Of a stretch of 64,000 nt of DNA, positions 9,772 through 18,201 are shown in pieces. The position numbers and the translations under genes were made by a program. Every line of letters begins with the position of its first letter. The stretch's first letter is position 1. Origin of the DNA: JAHFUS01 sp035689115 (GTDB taxonomy: Bacteria; Actinomycetota; Acidimicrobiia; Acidimicrobiales; GCA-2861595); NCBI GenBank assembly GCA_035689115.1, contig DASSMA010000064.1, positions 274,898 to 338,897 of the forward strand. Direction: 5' to 3'. Under the pieces are notes generated by a model. The model ran no database searches, was not told the origin of the DNA, and saw only the letters and a list, made by a program, of their open reading frames with translations.

Positions 9772-11249
9772 CGACCGGGTGGGACGACCTGGTGGCGGCC
9801 GCCCTGGTCGGTGCCGGGCGGGCGGCGGTGCCGGCGACCGCCGAGGGCGGCGCCCTGGGCGAGGCGCTGGCCCAGGCCGGCGACCTGCTCGGGATGGCGA
9901 CCGTCCTGTCGGCCTACCGGGAGGCGGGCTGGGCCGTCGCCGCCGACGAGGCGGCCGCTCCCGAGCCGGCACCGGACGACAGCCGCCCGCTCCCGAGCAG
10001 CCGGGCGGTGGCGACCCTGCGCACGATCCTCTCCGACCGGTCGCTCGCCGCCCTCCTGCCGGAGTGGCTCGGGCGGGCGTCCGCCGCCGGCCTGCGGCTG
10101 CCGGCCGAGCTGGTCCCGGAGGTGTTCGAGGCGGTGGCCGGCGGCGACCGGCCGGCGGGGGCCGCCCTCGCCGGCCCGGTGGGCGCCTGGCTGGCCCGGC
10201 GCAACGAGGCGTGGTCGTGGGCCCTGCACATCCCGTCGGGGACCGGCGCCGGCTGGGACGAGCTGGAGCGCCGCTGGTCCGAGGGCTCCGACGAGCGCCG
10301 GCGGGTGGCCTTGGCGGGCCTGCGCCGGCTGGACGCCGACCGGGCCCGCGGCCTGCTCGAGACGACCTGGGTCCACGAGCCGGCGGCGGTGCGCGTCTGG
10401 GCCCTCGACCTGCTGGCCGAGTCGCTCACGCCCGGCGACGAGCCCCTGCTGGAGGCGGCCCTCGACGACCGCCGCAAGGACGTCCGCCGGCGGGCGGCCG
10501 GGCTCCTGGCCCGGCTGCCCGAGAGCCGCCGAGCGGCGCGCCTGGCGGCCCGGGCGGTCCCCTGCGTCCGCGTCGAGGGATGGCCGCGCCGCCGGCTGGT
10601 GGTCGACCGGCCGGCCGAGGTCGACACCGCCGCACGCGACGGCATCGAGCGGGGGAAGGAGTTCCGGCAGCTGGTGGCGGGCTCGCCGCTGGCCGCCTGG
10701 GTCGTGTCTCTCGGCCGGCCCCCCACCGAGCTGGTGGAGCTGGCCCAGTCGGCCGGCGCCGGCGAGCTGCTGGCCGGGTGGGCCGAGGCCGCCGCCGCCC
10801 AGCAGGACCGCGACTGGGCCCGGGCCCTGTGCCGGGCCGGCGCCGTCCCCGAGGGCTGGCCAGCGCTGCTCGCCGTGCTGCCGGAGGCCGAGCGTGGCGC
10901 GGTCGCCGAGGAACGCATCGCCCGTCACGGGCTGCGGGCGAGCATGGGCCTGCTCGTGTCCGGGCCGTCGTGGCCGGCCTCGGTGAGCGGCGCCGTCGCC
11001 GGCGCGCTGGCTGCGCTCGCCGCCCGCAAACCGGACGCCGATGCGGTCGCCGTCGGCGCCAACCTCCGCGCCCTCGCCCTCTGCCTCGACCCCGCCACCG
11101 CCCCGGCCGTCGCCGCCCGCGTGGCCGGAGCGCTGGCGGCCCTGCCGCCCGACGAGGCCGCCGCCGCCCGGGCGGTGTGGGAGCGGCCCCTCGCCGCCTT
11201 CGCCTCACTGGCCCACGTCCGCCACCTGCTCACCGAGGAGCTCCGATGA
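9768..11249 (+). CDS. DUF5691 family protein
   Basis: 493 residues from GTG 9768, overlapping the SWIM stop. The protein is almost entirely alpha-helical and rich in Ala, Leu and Arg. A run of helical pairs (residues 170-270: RRVALAGLRRLDADRARGL, AAVRVWALDLLAESL, KDVRRRAAGLLARLPES) looks like HEAT-type repeats, suggesting a scaffold. There is no catalytic motif. The ATGA overlap with the AAA+ ATPase gene implies a common complex. The family name comes from recognised overall similarity and gene order, not from a defining motif. Confidence 0.8.
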   Translation: MTTGWDDLVAAALVGAGRAAVPATAEGGALGEALAQAGDLLGMATVLSAYREAGWAVAADEAAAPEPAPDDSRPLPSSRAVATLRTILSDRSLAALLPEWLGRASAAGLRLPAELVPEVFEAVAGGDRPAGAALAGPVGAWLARRNEAWSWALHIPSGTGAGWDELERRWSEGSDERRRVALAGLRRLDADRARGLLETTWVHEPAAVRVWALDLLAESLTPGDEPLLEAALDDRRKDVRRRAAGLLARLPESRRAARLAARAVPCVRVEGWPRRRLVVDRPAEVDTAARDGIERGKEFRQLVAGSPLAAWVVSLGRPPTELVELAQSAGAGELLAGWAEAAAAQQDRDWARALCRAGAVPEGWPALLAVLPEAERGAVAEERIARHGLRASMGLLVSGPSWPASVSGAVAGALAALAARKPDADAVAVGANLRALALCLDPATAPAVAARVAGALAALPPDEAAAARAVWERPLAAFASLAHVRHLLTEELR

Positions 11250-12355
11250 CACCGCCCCCCGCCGACCCGCGTGCCGCCCCCGCCGATGTCCTGCGGGCCC
11301 ACGCCGAGCAGGAGTTCGCCGCCGAGCTGGCCGCCCTGGAGGCGGCCGACGACCGGCCCCGCCCGCCGCGCTGGCGGCTTTCGCCGTGGGCCGTCACCAC
11401 CTACCTGCTGGGCGGCACCGTCGGCGGGACGCTGGTCACCCCGAAGTACGTGGGGCCCCGCCGGCTGGTCGAGGTCGCCGTCACCACGCTGGCCACCGAC
11501 CGGGGCCTGCTCCTCCTCGGCGTCCCGGGCACGGCCAAGACCTGGGTCAGCGAGCACCTGGCGGCAGCCATCTCGGGCGACTCCACGCTGCTGGTGCAGG
11601 GCACATCGGGCACCGCCGAAGAGGCGATCCGCTACGGGTGGAACTACGCCCGCCTGCTGGCCGAGGGCCCGAGCATGGCCGCCCTCGTGCCGAGCCCGGT
11701 GATGCGGGCCATGGAGGAGGGGCGCATCGCCCGGCTGGAGGAGCTGACCCGGATCCCCTCCGACGTGCAGGACGCCCTCATCACCATCCTGTCGGAGAAG
11801 GTGCTGCCGATCCCGGAGCTGGGCCGGGAGGTCCAGGCCCGCAAGGGCTTCAACGTGATCGCCACCGCCAACGACCGCGACAAGGGCGTCAACGACCTGT
11901 CGTCGGCCCTGCGCCGGCGGTTCAACACCGTCGTGCTCCCGCTGCCCGCCGACCTGGAGGAGGAGGTGGAGATCGTGCGCCGGCGGGTCGACGAGATGGG
12001 CCGGGCCCTGGAGCTGCCGCCGTCCACCCCGGCCCTCGACGAGATCCGCCGGGTGGTCACGGTGTTCCGGGAGCTGCGGTCGGGGCTCACCGTCGACGGC
12101 CGCACCAAGGTGAAGTCGCCGTCGTCCACCCTCAGCACGGCCGAGGCCATCTCGGTGGTCACCAGCGGGCTCACGCTGGCCGCCCACTTCGGCGACGGGG
12201 AGCTGCGGGCGCCCGACGTGGCCGCCGGGCTGGTGGGCGCGGTCGTGAAGGACCCCGTGCAGGACCGGCTGGTGTGGCAGGAGTACCTCGAGACGGTGGC
12301 GCGCGAGCGGTCGGGCTGGTCGGATCTCTACGACGCCTGCCGGGAGCTGACCTGA
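11246..12355 (+). CDS. MoxR-family AAA+ ATPase
   Basis: 369 residues. Walker A is GVPGTAKT near residue 92. Sensor 1 is VIATANDRD near residue 207, and an arginine-finger region RRRFNTV follows. The Walker B position reads RIARLEELTR, with Glu where Asp is usual (LEE for LDE), which I take as a subfamily feature. MoxR ATPases remodel or load partner proteins, typically through a vWA-domain cofactor using its metal site. That partner is encoded two genes downstream at 14546-15718. ATGA overlap with the preceding gene and a 4-nt gap to the next. Confidence 0.92.
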   Translation: MTPPPADPRAAPADVLRAHAEQEFAAELAALEAADDRPRPPRWRLSPWAVTTYLLGGTVGGTLVTPKYVGPRRLVEVAVTTLATDRGLLLLGVPGTAKTWVSEHLAAAISGDSTLLVQGTSGTAEEAIRYGWNYARLLAEGPSMAALVPSPVMRAMEEGRIARLEELTRIPSDVQDALITILSEKVLPIPELGREVQARKGFNVIATANDRDKGVNDLSSALRRRFNTVVLPLPADLEEEVEIVRRRVDEMGRALELPPSTPALDEIRRVVTVFRELRSGLTVDGRTKVKSPSSTLSTAEAISVVTSGLTLAAHFGDGELRAPDVAAGLVGAVVKDPVQDRLVWQEYLETVARERSGWSDLYDACRELT

Positions 12356-12359
12356 ACCC

Positions 12360-14549
12360 GTGGCCGTCCGCGTCTTCGGCATCCGGCACCACGGCCCGGG
12401 GTCGGCCCGCGCCCTCGGTGCCGCCCTCGACGAGTGGCGGCCGGACGCCGTGCTGGTGGAGGGGCCGCCGGAGGCGGCGCCCGTCCTGTCCCTCGCCGCC
12501 GACCCGGCCATGCGGCCGCCGGTGGCGCTCCTCGGCTACGTCCCCGGCCGGCCCGGGCGGGCGGTCTTCTACCCCATGGCGGTCTGGTCGCCCGAATGGG
12601 TGGCGGTGCGCCATGCCCTCGACCACGGCGCGGAGCCGCGGATGATCGACCTGTCCCTCGCCGCCTGGCTGGCCGAGGAGCCGGGCGACGAGGACGAGCG
12701 GGAGGCGACGCCGGTGGACCCGATCGGCCGGCTGGCCGAGGCGGCGGGTTACGACGACCCCGAGCGGTGGTGGGAGGACGTCGTCGAGCACCGGCCGCCG
12801 GAGGAGGGCCCGTGGGACGCCATCGCCGAGGCCATGGCCGTCCTGCGCGCCGACCGCCCGCCGGTGCGGGGGAGGGAGGCGCGGCGGGAGGCGGCCATGC
12901 GCCAGCAGATCAGGGCCGCCGTGAAGGACGGGCGCGAGCGCGTCGCCGTCGTGTGCGGTGCCTGGCACGCCCCTGCCCTCGCCGAGCTGGGCCCCGCCCG
13001 CCCCGACGCCGAGCTCCTGGCCCGCCTGCCGCGGACGAAGGTGGCGGTGACGTGGGTGCCGTGGACCAGCGCCCGGCTGGCCATGGCGAGCGGCTACGGC
13101 GCCGGCGTCCGCTCCCCGGGGTGGTACCAGCACCTGTACGTCACCCCCGACCGACCGGTGGAACGGTGGCTGGCGCGGGTGGCGCGCCTGCTGCGGGCCG
13201 AGAACCTCGACGCCGCCCCGGCGTCGGTGGTGGAGGCGGTGCGCCTGGCCGAGGCCCTCGCCACCCTGCGGGGCCGCGCCCTGGCCGGCCTGGCCGAGTG
13301 CACCGACGCCGCCCGGGCGGTGCTGGCCCACGGCTCCGACCTGCCGCTCGCGCTGGTGGAGCGCAAACTCGTGGTGGGCGAGGAACTCGGCCAGGTGCCG
13401 CCCGACACGCCCATGGTGCCGCTGGCCGCCGACCTGGCCGCCCTCCAGCGGCGGCTCCGGCTCAGGCCCGAGCCCACCGAGCGGGTCGTCGACCTCGACC
13501 TCCGCAAGGAGAACGACCTGGCCCGCAGCCACCTGCTGCACCGCCTGGGGCTCCTCGGCGTGCCCTGGGGCAGTTTCCGGCCCGGCCAGGGCACCGGCAC
13601 GTTCCGGGAGACCTGGGTGCTGGCGTGGGAGCCGGAGCTGTCGGTGGCGGTCATCGAGGCCGGCGGGTGGGGCACCACCGTGGAGGAGGCAGCCACCGCC
13701 CGCGCCGCCGAGCTGGCGGCCGGCGCACCCACCGTCGGGGCGCTCACGGCGCTCGTGGAGCAGTGCCTGCTGGCCGAGCTGGGCGCCGCCGTGCCGCCCG
13801 TCATGGACGCCCTGGCGGCCCGGGCGGCCGTCGCCGCCGACACCGGCGAGCTGCTCGACGCCGTCCCGCCCCTCGCCCGGGTCCTCCGCTACGGGAGCGT
13901 GCGGAAGTCCGACGTCTCCGCCCTCGACCGCGTGATCGCCGGCCTGGTCACCCGGGCTGCCGTCGGCATCGGGCCGGCCTGCGCCAGCCTGGACGACGAC
14001 AGCGCCGCCGACATGGCCGCCCGGGTCACCGCCATGACCGACGCCCTCGCCACCCTGGGACGGGCCGAGCTGCGCGGCGAGTGGTCCGCCGCCCTGGGCC
14101 GCCTGGTGGACCAGCCGGGCCTGCACGGTGCCGTCGCCGGCCGGGTCGCCCGCCTGCTCTTCGACGCCGGCCGGCTGGCGGCCGCCGACGTGGCCCGCCG
14201 GCTGAGCGCCGCCCTGTCCCTAGGCGAGGAGCCGCGGCAGGGAGCGGCGTGGGTCGAGGGCCTGCTGGCCGGCAGCGGGCTGGTGCTGGTGCACCACCAG
14301 TTCCTGCTGGCGGCGATCGACGAGTGGGTGGCAACGGTGGACGGCGCCGTGTTCGACGACCTGCTGCCGCTGCTGCGCCGGTCGTTCTCGCGCTTCGAGC
14401 CGGGGGAGCGCCACCAGATCGGCCGGGCGGTGCGGCGCCTGGCGCCGGGCGAGCAGGCGCCACCCGACGCGGCCGGGGGCGAGGTCGACCGGCAGCGAGC
14501 AGAGGCGGTGCTCCCCCTCGTGCGCCTCCTGCTGGGCGGCAGGGAATGA
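12360..14549 (+). CDS. DUF5682 family protein
   Basis: 729 residues from GTG 12360. The N-terminus VFGIRHHGPGSARAL followed by DAVLVEGPPE is the family signature. The first third looks alpha/beta (VALLGYVPG, VAVVCGAWHAPAL) and faintly recalls ChaN/TraB-like folds. The remainder is long and helical. The catalytic status is unknown. The operon position between the MoxR ATPase and the vWA protein, with ATGA overlap to the latter, suggests a core subunit or substrate-handling component of the same system. Confidence 0.85.
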   Translation: MAVRVFGIRHHGPGSARALGAALDEWRPDAVLVEGPPEAAPVLSLAADPAMRPPVALLGYVPGRPGRAVFYPMAVWSPEWVAVRHALDHGAEPRMIDLSLAAWLAEEPGDEDEREATPVDPIGRLAEAAGYDDPERWWEDVVEHRPPEEGPWDAIAEAMAVLRADRPPVRGREARREAAMRQQIRAAVKDGRERVAVVCGAWHAPALAELGPARPDAELLARLPRTKVAVTWVPWTSARLAMASGYGAGVRSPGWYQHLYVTPDRPVERWLARVARLLRAENLDAAPASVVEAVRLAEALATLRGRALAGLAECTDAARAVLAHGSDLPLALVERKLVVGEELGQVPPDTPMVPLAADLAALQRRLRLRPEPTERVVDLDLRKENDLARSHLLHRLGLLGVPWGSFRPGQGTGTFRETWVLAWEPELSVAVIEAGGWGTTVEEAATARAAELAAGAPTVGALTALVEQCLLAELGAAVPPVMDALAARAAVAADTGELLDAVPPLARVLRYGSVRKSDVSALDRVIAGLVTRAAVGIGPACASLDDDSAADMAARVTAMTDALATLGRAELRGEWSAALGRLVDQPGLHGAVAGRVARLLFDAGRLAAADVARRLSAALSLGEEPRQGAAWVEGLLAGSGLVLVHHQFLLAAIDEWVATVDGAVFDDLLPLLRRSFSRFEPGERHQIGRAVRRLAPGEQAPPDAAGGEVDRQRAEAVLPLVRLLLGGRE

Positions 14550-15718
14550 CCGAGCGCCTGCGCCGGTGGCGCCTCGTGCTCGGCGGCGACGCCGACGGGA
14601 CGGGGATGGCGCTCGACGGCGCCGACGCCGGCCGCGATGCCGTCCTCGACTCGCTGTACGGGGCGGGCGACCGCGGCGGCGCCCAGCCGGCGGCGCCCCG
14701 GTCGGCCGGGCTCGGGGGCTCCGCGCCCCGCGTCGCCCGCTGGCTGGGCGACATCCGCACCTACTTCCCCTCCTCGGTGGTGCGGGTCCTCCAGCAGGAC
14801 GCCATGGACCGCCTCGGGCTCCGCGAACTGCTCCTCGAGCCCGAGCTGCTGGACGCCGTGCAGCCCGACGTGTCGCTCGTCGCCACCCTCGTCTCCCTCG
14901 GCAGCGTCATCCCGGCCCACAGCCGGGAGACGGCTCGGTCGGTGGTGCGCCAGGTCGTCGAGGAGCTGGAGCGCCGCTTCCGGCAGCGCACCGTCGGCGC
15001 CGTGCGCGGTGCGCTCGACCGGGCCACGCGCGTCCGCCGGCCCCGGCCGTCGGACATCGACTGGGACCGCACGATCCGGGCCAACCTGCGGCACTACCAG
15101 CCCGCGTGGAACACCGTGATCCCCGAACGCCTCGTCGGCTTCGCCCGCCGCCACCACGCGGTCGAGCGGGAGGTCGTGCTCTGCGTGGACCAGAGCGGCT
15201 CGATGGCGTCGTCGGTGGTGTACGCCAGCGTCTTCGCCGCCGTGCTCGGGTCCATGCGGTCGCTGCGCACCAGCGTCGTCGTGTTCGACACGGCCGTGGT
15301 CGACCTCACCGAGAAGCTGGCCGACCCGGTGGAGCTGCTCTTCGCCACCCAGCTCGGCGGCGGCACCGACATCAACCGGGCGGTGGCCTACTGCCAGGGG
15401 CTGGTCACCCGGCCGGCCGACACCGTGATGGTGCTGCTGAGCGACCTGTTCGAAGGAGGCGACCGCGACGAGCTGGTGCGCCGCCTCGGTGCACTGGTGC
15501 ACGCCGGCGTGACGGTGGTGGCGCTCCTCGCCCTCGACGACCGCGGCGCGCCGGCGTACGACCACAACCTGGCCCACGCCCTGGCCGCCCTGGGCATCGT
15601 GGCGTTCGCCTGCACGCCCGACCGGTTCCCCGACCTCATGGCCGCCGCCGTCGAGCGGCGCGACCTTTCCGCGTGGGCGGCCGCCGAGGGGATCGTCACG
15701 GCCGCGCCGGCGTCGTGA
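14546..15718 (+). CDS. vWA-domain protein, partner of the MoxR ATPase
   Basis: 390 residues. A helical N-terminal half (residues 60-190) precedes a von Willebrand A domain beginning at EVVLCVDQSGSMASS near residue 208. The MIDAS motif DxSxS is intact, the conserved Thr lies in GGGTDINRA and the Asp in VLLSDLFEGGD. The architecture resembles CoxE/YehL-associated vWA proteins. It is the last gene of the operon and is translationally coupled to DUF5682. The likely role is a metal-dependent adaptor that recruits substrate to the MoxR ring. Confidence 0.92.
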   Translation: MTERLRRWRLVLGGDADGTGMALDGADAGRDAVLDSLYGAGDRGGAQPAAPRSAGLGGSAPRVARWLGDIRTYFPSSVVRVLQQDAMDRLGLRELLLEPELLDAVQPDVSLVATLVSLGSVIPAHSRETARSVVRQVVEELERRFRQRTVGAVRGALDRATRVRRPRPSDIDWDRTIRANLRHYQPAWNTVIPERLVGFARRHHAVEREVVLCVDQSGSMASSVVYASVFAAVLGSMRSLRTSVVVFDTAVVDLTEKLADPVELLFATQLGGGTDINRAVAYCQGLVTRPADTVMVLLSDLFEGGDRDELVRRLGALVHAGVTVVALLALDDRGAPAYDHNLAHALAALGIVAFACTPDRFPDLMAAAVERRDLSAWAAAEGIVTAAPAS

Positions 15719-15721
15719 GCG

Positions 15722-16342
15722 TCAGCCGGGCGGCGGGGGCCACATGGGGCGCCCCGCCCACGCCGGCGAGCGCCCGTAGCGGCGCGAGACGCCGAGGGCG
15801 GCCAGGCCCAGCACCGTCATGCCCACCGCACAGCCGAACAGCAGGAGTGCGGGGGCGACCCGGTTCGGATTCGGCGCCAGGAAGAGCGGCTGGGCCGAGC
15901 GGGCGAGCGGGCCGTCGCACGTGAGCAGCCATCCACCCCTGACCTTGGTCACCGTGGCCAGCGGGGCGAGGACCTCCGTGCCGATCCGGCGGTCCCGGAG
16001 GCGGTCCAGCGGCGACACCGTCCACACCCGGTCGCCCGCCTTCGAGCCCGAGGCGGTGGTGACCCGGCAGCCGAGGTCGCCGTCGCGCACGTCGTCACCC
16101 TCGAAGCGGCCGTAGAGGACCTCGCCGCTGCCGAAGGCGGCGGGGGCGGGCAGCCGGGCGGGTGTGCCGGCCGGGACGGCGATCGGGGCGTGGTGGCCCC
16201 GGCCGAACGGCGTGAAGGCCACCACGAGGACCACGGCGGCACCCAGCAGCACCATGACGCCGCCGAAGCGGAACACGAACCGGACGTTGCCCGGCGACCA
16301 CATCGCCGTGCGCAGCGGGGCGCCCCTCCCGGGCGCGGTCAT
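15722..16342 (-). CDS. two-TM membrane protein of unknown function
   Basis: 206 residues if started at ATG 16342; ATG 16303 is equally possible and neither has a clear ribosome site. A hydrophobic helix near the N-terminus (FGGVMVLLGAAVVLVVAF) and a second near the C-terminus (VAPALLLFGCAVGMTVLGLAAL) flank an extracytoplasmic-looking domain of about 110 residues with two cysteines. This topology resembles DUF3592-type proteins, which is only a comparison. It converges with the vWA operon, leaving 3 nt between the stops. Confidence 0.65.
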   Translation of the reverse strand: MTAPGRGAPLRTAMWSPGNVRFVFRFGGVMVLLGAAVVLVVAFTPFGRGHHAPIAVPAGTPARLPAPAAFGSGEVLYGRFEGDDVRDGDLGCRVTTASGSKAGDRVWTVSPLDRLRDRRIGTEVLAPLATVTKVRGGWLLTCDGPLARSAQPLFLAPNPNRVAPALLLFGCAVGMTVLGLAALGVSRRYGRSPAWAGRPMWPPPPG

Positions 16343-16532
16343 CGGGGCGGTGGGGCGGTGCGGCGGCGCTCTGGACCCGTCAATCGCGTGCCTTCCGTCG
16401 TGGCTGCCCGCCACCCTAGGGGCCGTCCGAGGCCGTTTCGGGGCCATTTCGGGGCGGTGCCAAAGGTAATGAGATTCTTCTCCCGACCACAAGAGAGGAA
16501 ATTGACGTTTCATCGGAATACTCCGTTTCGTC

Positions 16533-16583
16533 TGGGCCCAAGGTTGGGTCCGACGTGGGCCCACGAACACTGGACCGGACCCA
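16533..16583 (+). promoter_or_regulatory. tandem TGGGCCCA boxes upstream of Tad locus 1
   Basis: TGGGCCCA (16533-16540), TGGGTCCG (16545-16552) and TGGGCCCA (16556-16563) start 12 and 11 bp apart. They are followed by TGGACCGGACCCA (16571-16583). The spacing places the boxes on one DNA face. The group lies 70-120 bp before the GTG at 16653. The rest of the 310-bp gap (16343-16652) holds an A/T-richer stretch at 16465-16530 suited to a promoter and a direct repeat TTTCGGGGC/CATTTCGGGGC near 16436-16455. The same boxes occur at 25423 and 30303. Confidence 0.65.
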
Positions 16584-16652
16584 ATTCCGCCCCTACGATC
16601 GCCGCGATTCCACCGAGAGCCCGCCGTGCGGGCGAGGAGGGAAACCCTGTCG

Positions 16653-17470
16653 GTGTCGACAGATGCGAACGGCGTGCAGGCCTATGTGCTGAGCCCCGCG
16701 TCGCCCGCCGCGCTCGTGCAGGCGGCCGGCGACGGCGTGCGGCCGCTCGCCGCCGAGCGGCCCTTCGCGCTGGCCGAGGCGGTGGCCGGCGACCCGGGCG
16801 CCTTCGTCCTGGTGGTCGGCACCTGGGCCCAGCACCACTTGGTCCGCCGCCAGGCCACGTTCGCCGCCGCCCGCTGGCCCGACCTCCGGGTGGCATGGCG
16901 GGCGGTGCCCGCCGCCACACTGGCTGCCGCCGTCGCCGCCGGCGAGGCCGTCCGGGCCGAGCGCCGTCCGGCCCTGGCCGTCCACCGCTTCGACGTCGAA
17001 TTCGAGCGCACCTGGTCCGCGGCGTGGACCCGGTCGGTCGCCGGCCTCCAGGACCCCACGCCCACCCTCCGCCAGCACGCCCGCTCGTGGCTGCCGGGCG
17101 CCAGCTTCCTCGTCACCCACCGGCCGCGCGCCGAGGTGCACACCACCCGCCGCCCGCCGGCCCCTTCCCCCGCCGGTGCCGAGCGCCGGCCCGCCCTCCT
17201 CGTCGCCGGCACCGTCCCCGACCAGGTGGCCGCGGCGGCGGCAGCAGCAGCGGGAGCCACCGCCGTCCACACGGTCCCGGCCGTCGCCGACGCCAGGGCC
17301 GTCTACGGCACCCGCCGGGCGGTGGAGCTGGTCGGGGTGCCGTTCCCGGCCGACGGCTCGTACGTCCCCTTCGGCGCCTGCCCGTCCTGCGGGTCGGCCT
17401 GGCCACGCCGGCATGCCCGTTCTGCCATGCGGCCGCCACCGTCGCCGAGGCCGTGGGACATCGCAGTTGA
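16653..17470 (+). CDS. pilus-locus protein with C-terminal zinc ribbon, frameshifted
   Basis: Starts at GTG 16653 behind AGGAGG (16635-16640). About 250 residues of unknown alpha/beta fold run in one frame and end in FGACPSCGSA. The matching second half of a zinc ribbon, TPACPFCHAA, and a stop at 17468-17470 lie in a different frame, so a -1 shift near 17399 is needed to give C-x2-C-x8-C-x2-C. The stop then overlaps the cpaB start as TTGA, like the other junctions in this operon, which supports the reconstruction. Without the shift, the first frame stays open into cpaE. Either a base is missing in the sequence or the gene is freshly broken. Function unknown. Confidence 0.6.
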
Positions 17471-18201
17471 ACGCCCGCCAGCGCAGGGGCACCCTGTTCC
17501 TCGTCCTGTCGATGGTGCTGGCCACCGTCGTGTTCCTCGGGGTCGTCGGCTACGTGGGGTCGGTGAACCGCGAGGTCGGTCCCAGGGTCACCGTCTACCG
17601 GGCGGCGTCGGCCATCGACCCGTACCAGCCGCTGTCGGAGTCCAACCTGGTGGCCGTGCAGATCCCCCGCCAGTGGGTGTCGGGATCCGCCCTCGTGCGC
17701 CGCGACGAGCTGGTCGGTCGCCGGGTCGGCTTCCGGGTGGCCAAGGGCACCACGATCAGCACCGACATGCTCGTCGCGGCGTCCGACCTGAGCCCCACGG
17801 AACGGGAGATCGCCATCGACGTCGACGCCGTCACCGGGCTGGCCGGCCGGGTCGCCCCCGGCAACCGCGTCGACATCTACGCCGTGTTCGGCGACGTGCC
17901 CGGCCTGCCCAAGCAGGTCCGGGTGCTGGTGCGGAACGTCCGCGTGGTCAGTGTCGGCGGCACGCAGTCGCGTTCGGCCGGCGACGACGCCACCAAGATC
18001 AGCGCCGAGCGGCAGGTGCTGCCCGTCACCCTCGCCCTCGAGCCCGACGACGCCCTGGCCGTCACCTACGCCGGCGCCTTCGCCAAGGAGGTGCGGCTGG
18101 TCGGCCTGCCCACCGACGACACGCTCAACCGGGCCGGCGAGAAGGGCACGTTCGACGCCGGCGACCTGGGCGGCGAGGCCGTGCCCGAGGGCGGTCGATG
18201 A
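17467..18201 (+). CDS. cpaB: Flp pilus assembly protein CpaB (SAF domain)
   Basis: 244 residues from TTG 17467. A single N-terminal membrane helix (GTLFLVLSMVLATVVFLGVVGYV) anchors a SAF domain (residues 45-110: VYRAASAIDPYQPLSESNL, GRRVGFRVAKGTTI) followed by an RcpC/CpaB beta domain (GLAGRVAPGNRVDIYAVF). CpaB supports assembly of Tad/Flp pili at the envelope. Here, as in other monoderms, no secretin (CpaC) gene accompanies it. It overlaps the preceding gene by TTGA and the next by ATGA. Confidence 0.9.
   Translation: MNARQRRGTLFLVLSMVLATVVFLGVVGYVGSVNREVGPRVTVYRAASAIDPYQPLSESNLVAVQIPRQWVSGSALVRRDELVGRRVGFRVAKGTTISTDMLVAASDLSPTEREIAIDVDAVTGLAGRVAPGNRVDIYAVFGDVPGLPKQVRVLVRNVRVVSVGGTQSRSAGDDATKISAERQVLPVTLALEPDDALAVTYAGAFAKEVRLVGLPTDDTLNRAGEKGTFDAGDLGGEAVPEGGR

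Noticed and set aside
7801..9972. 723-codon minus-strand frame over the SWIM operon
   Set aside because: Pro/Arg-rich shadow of the plus-strand genes and of the small membrane protein.
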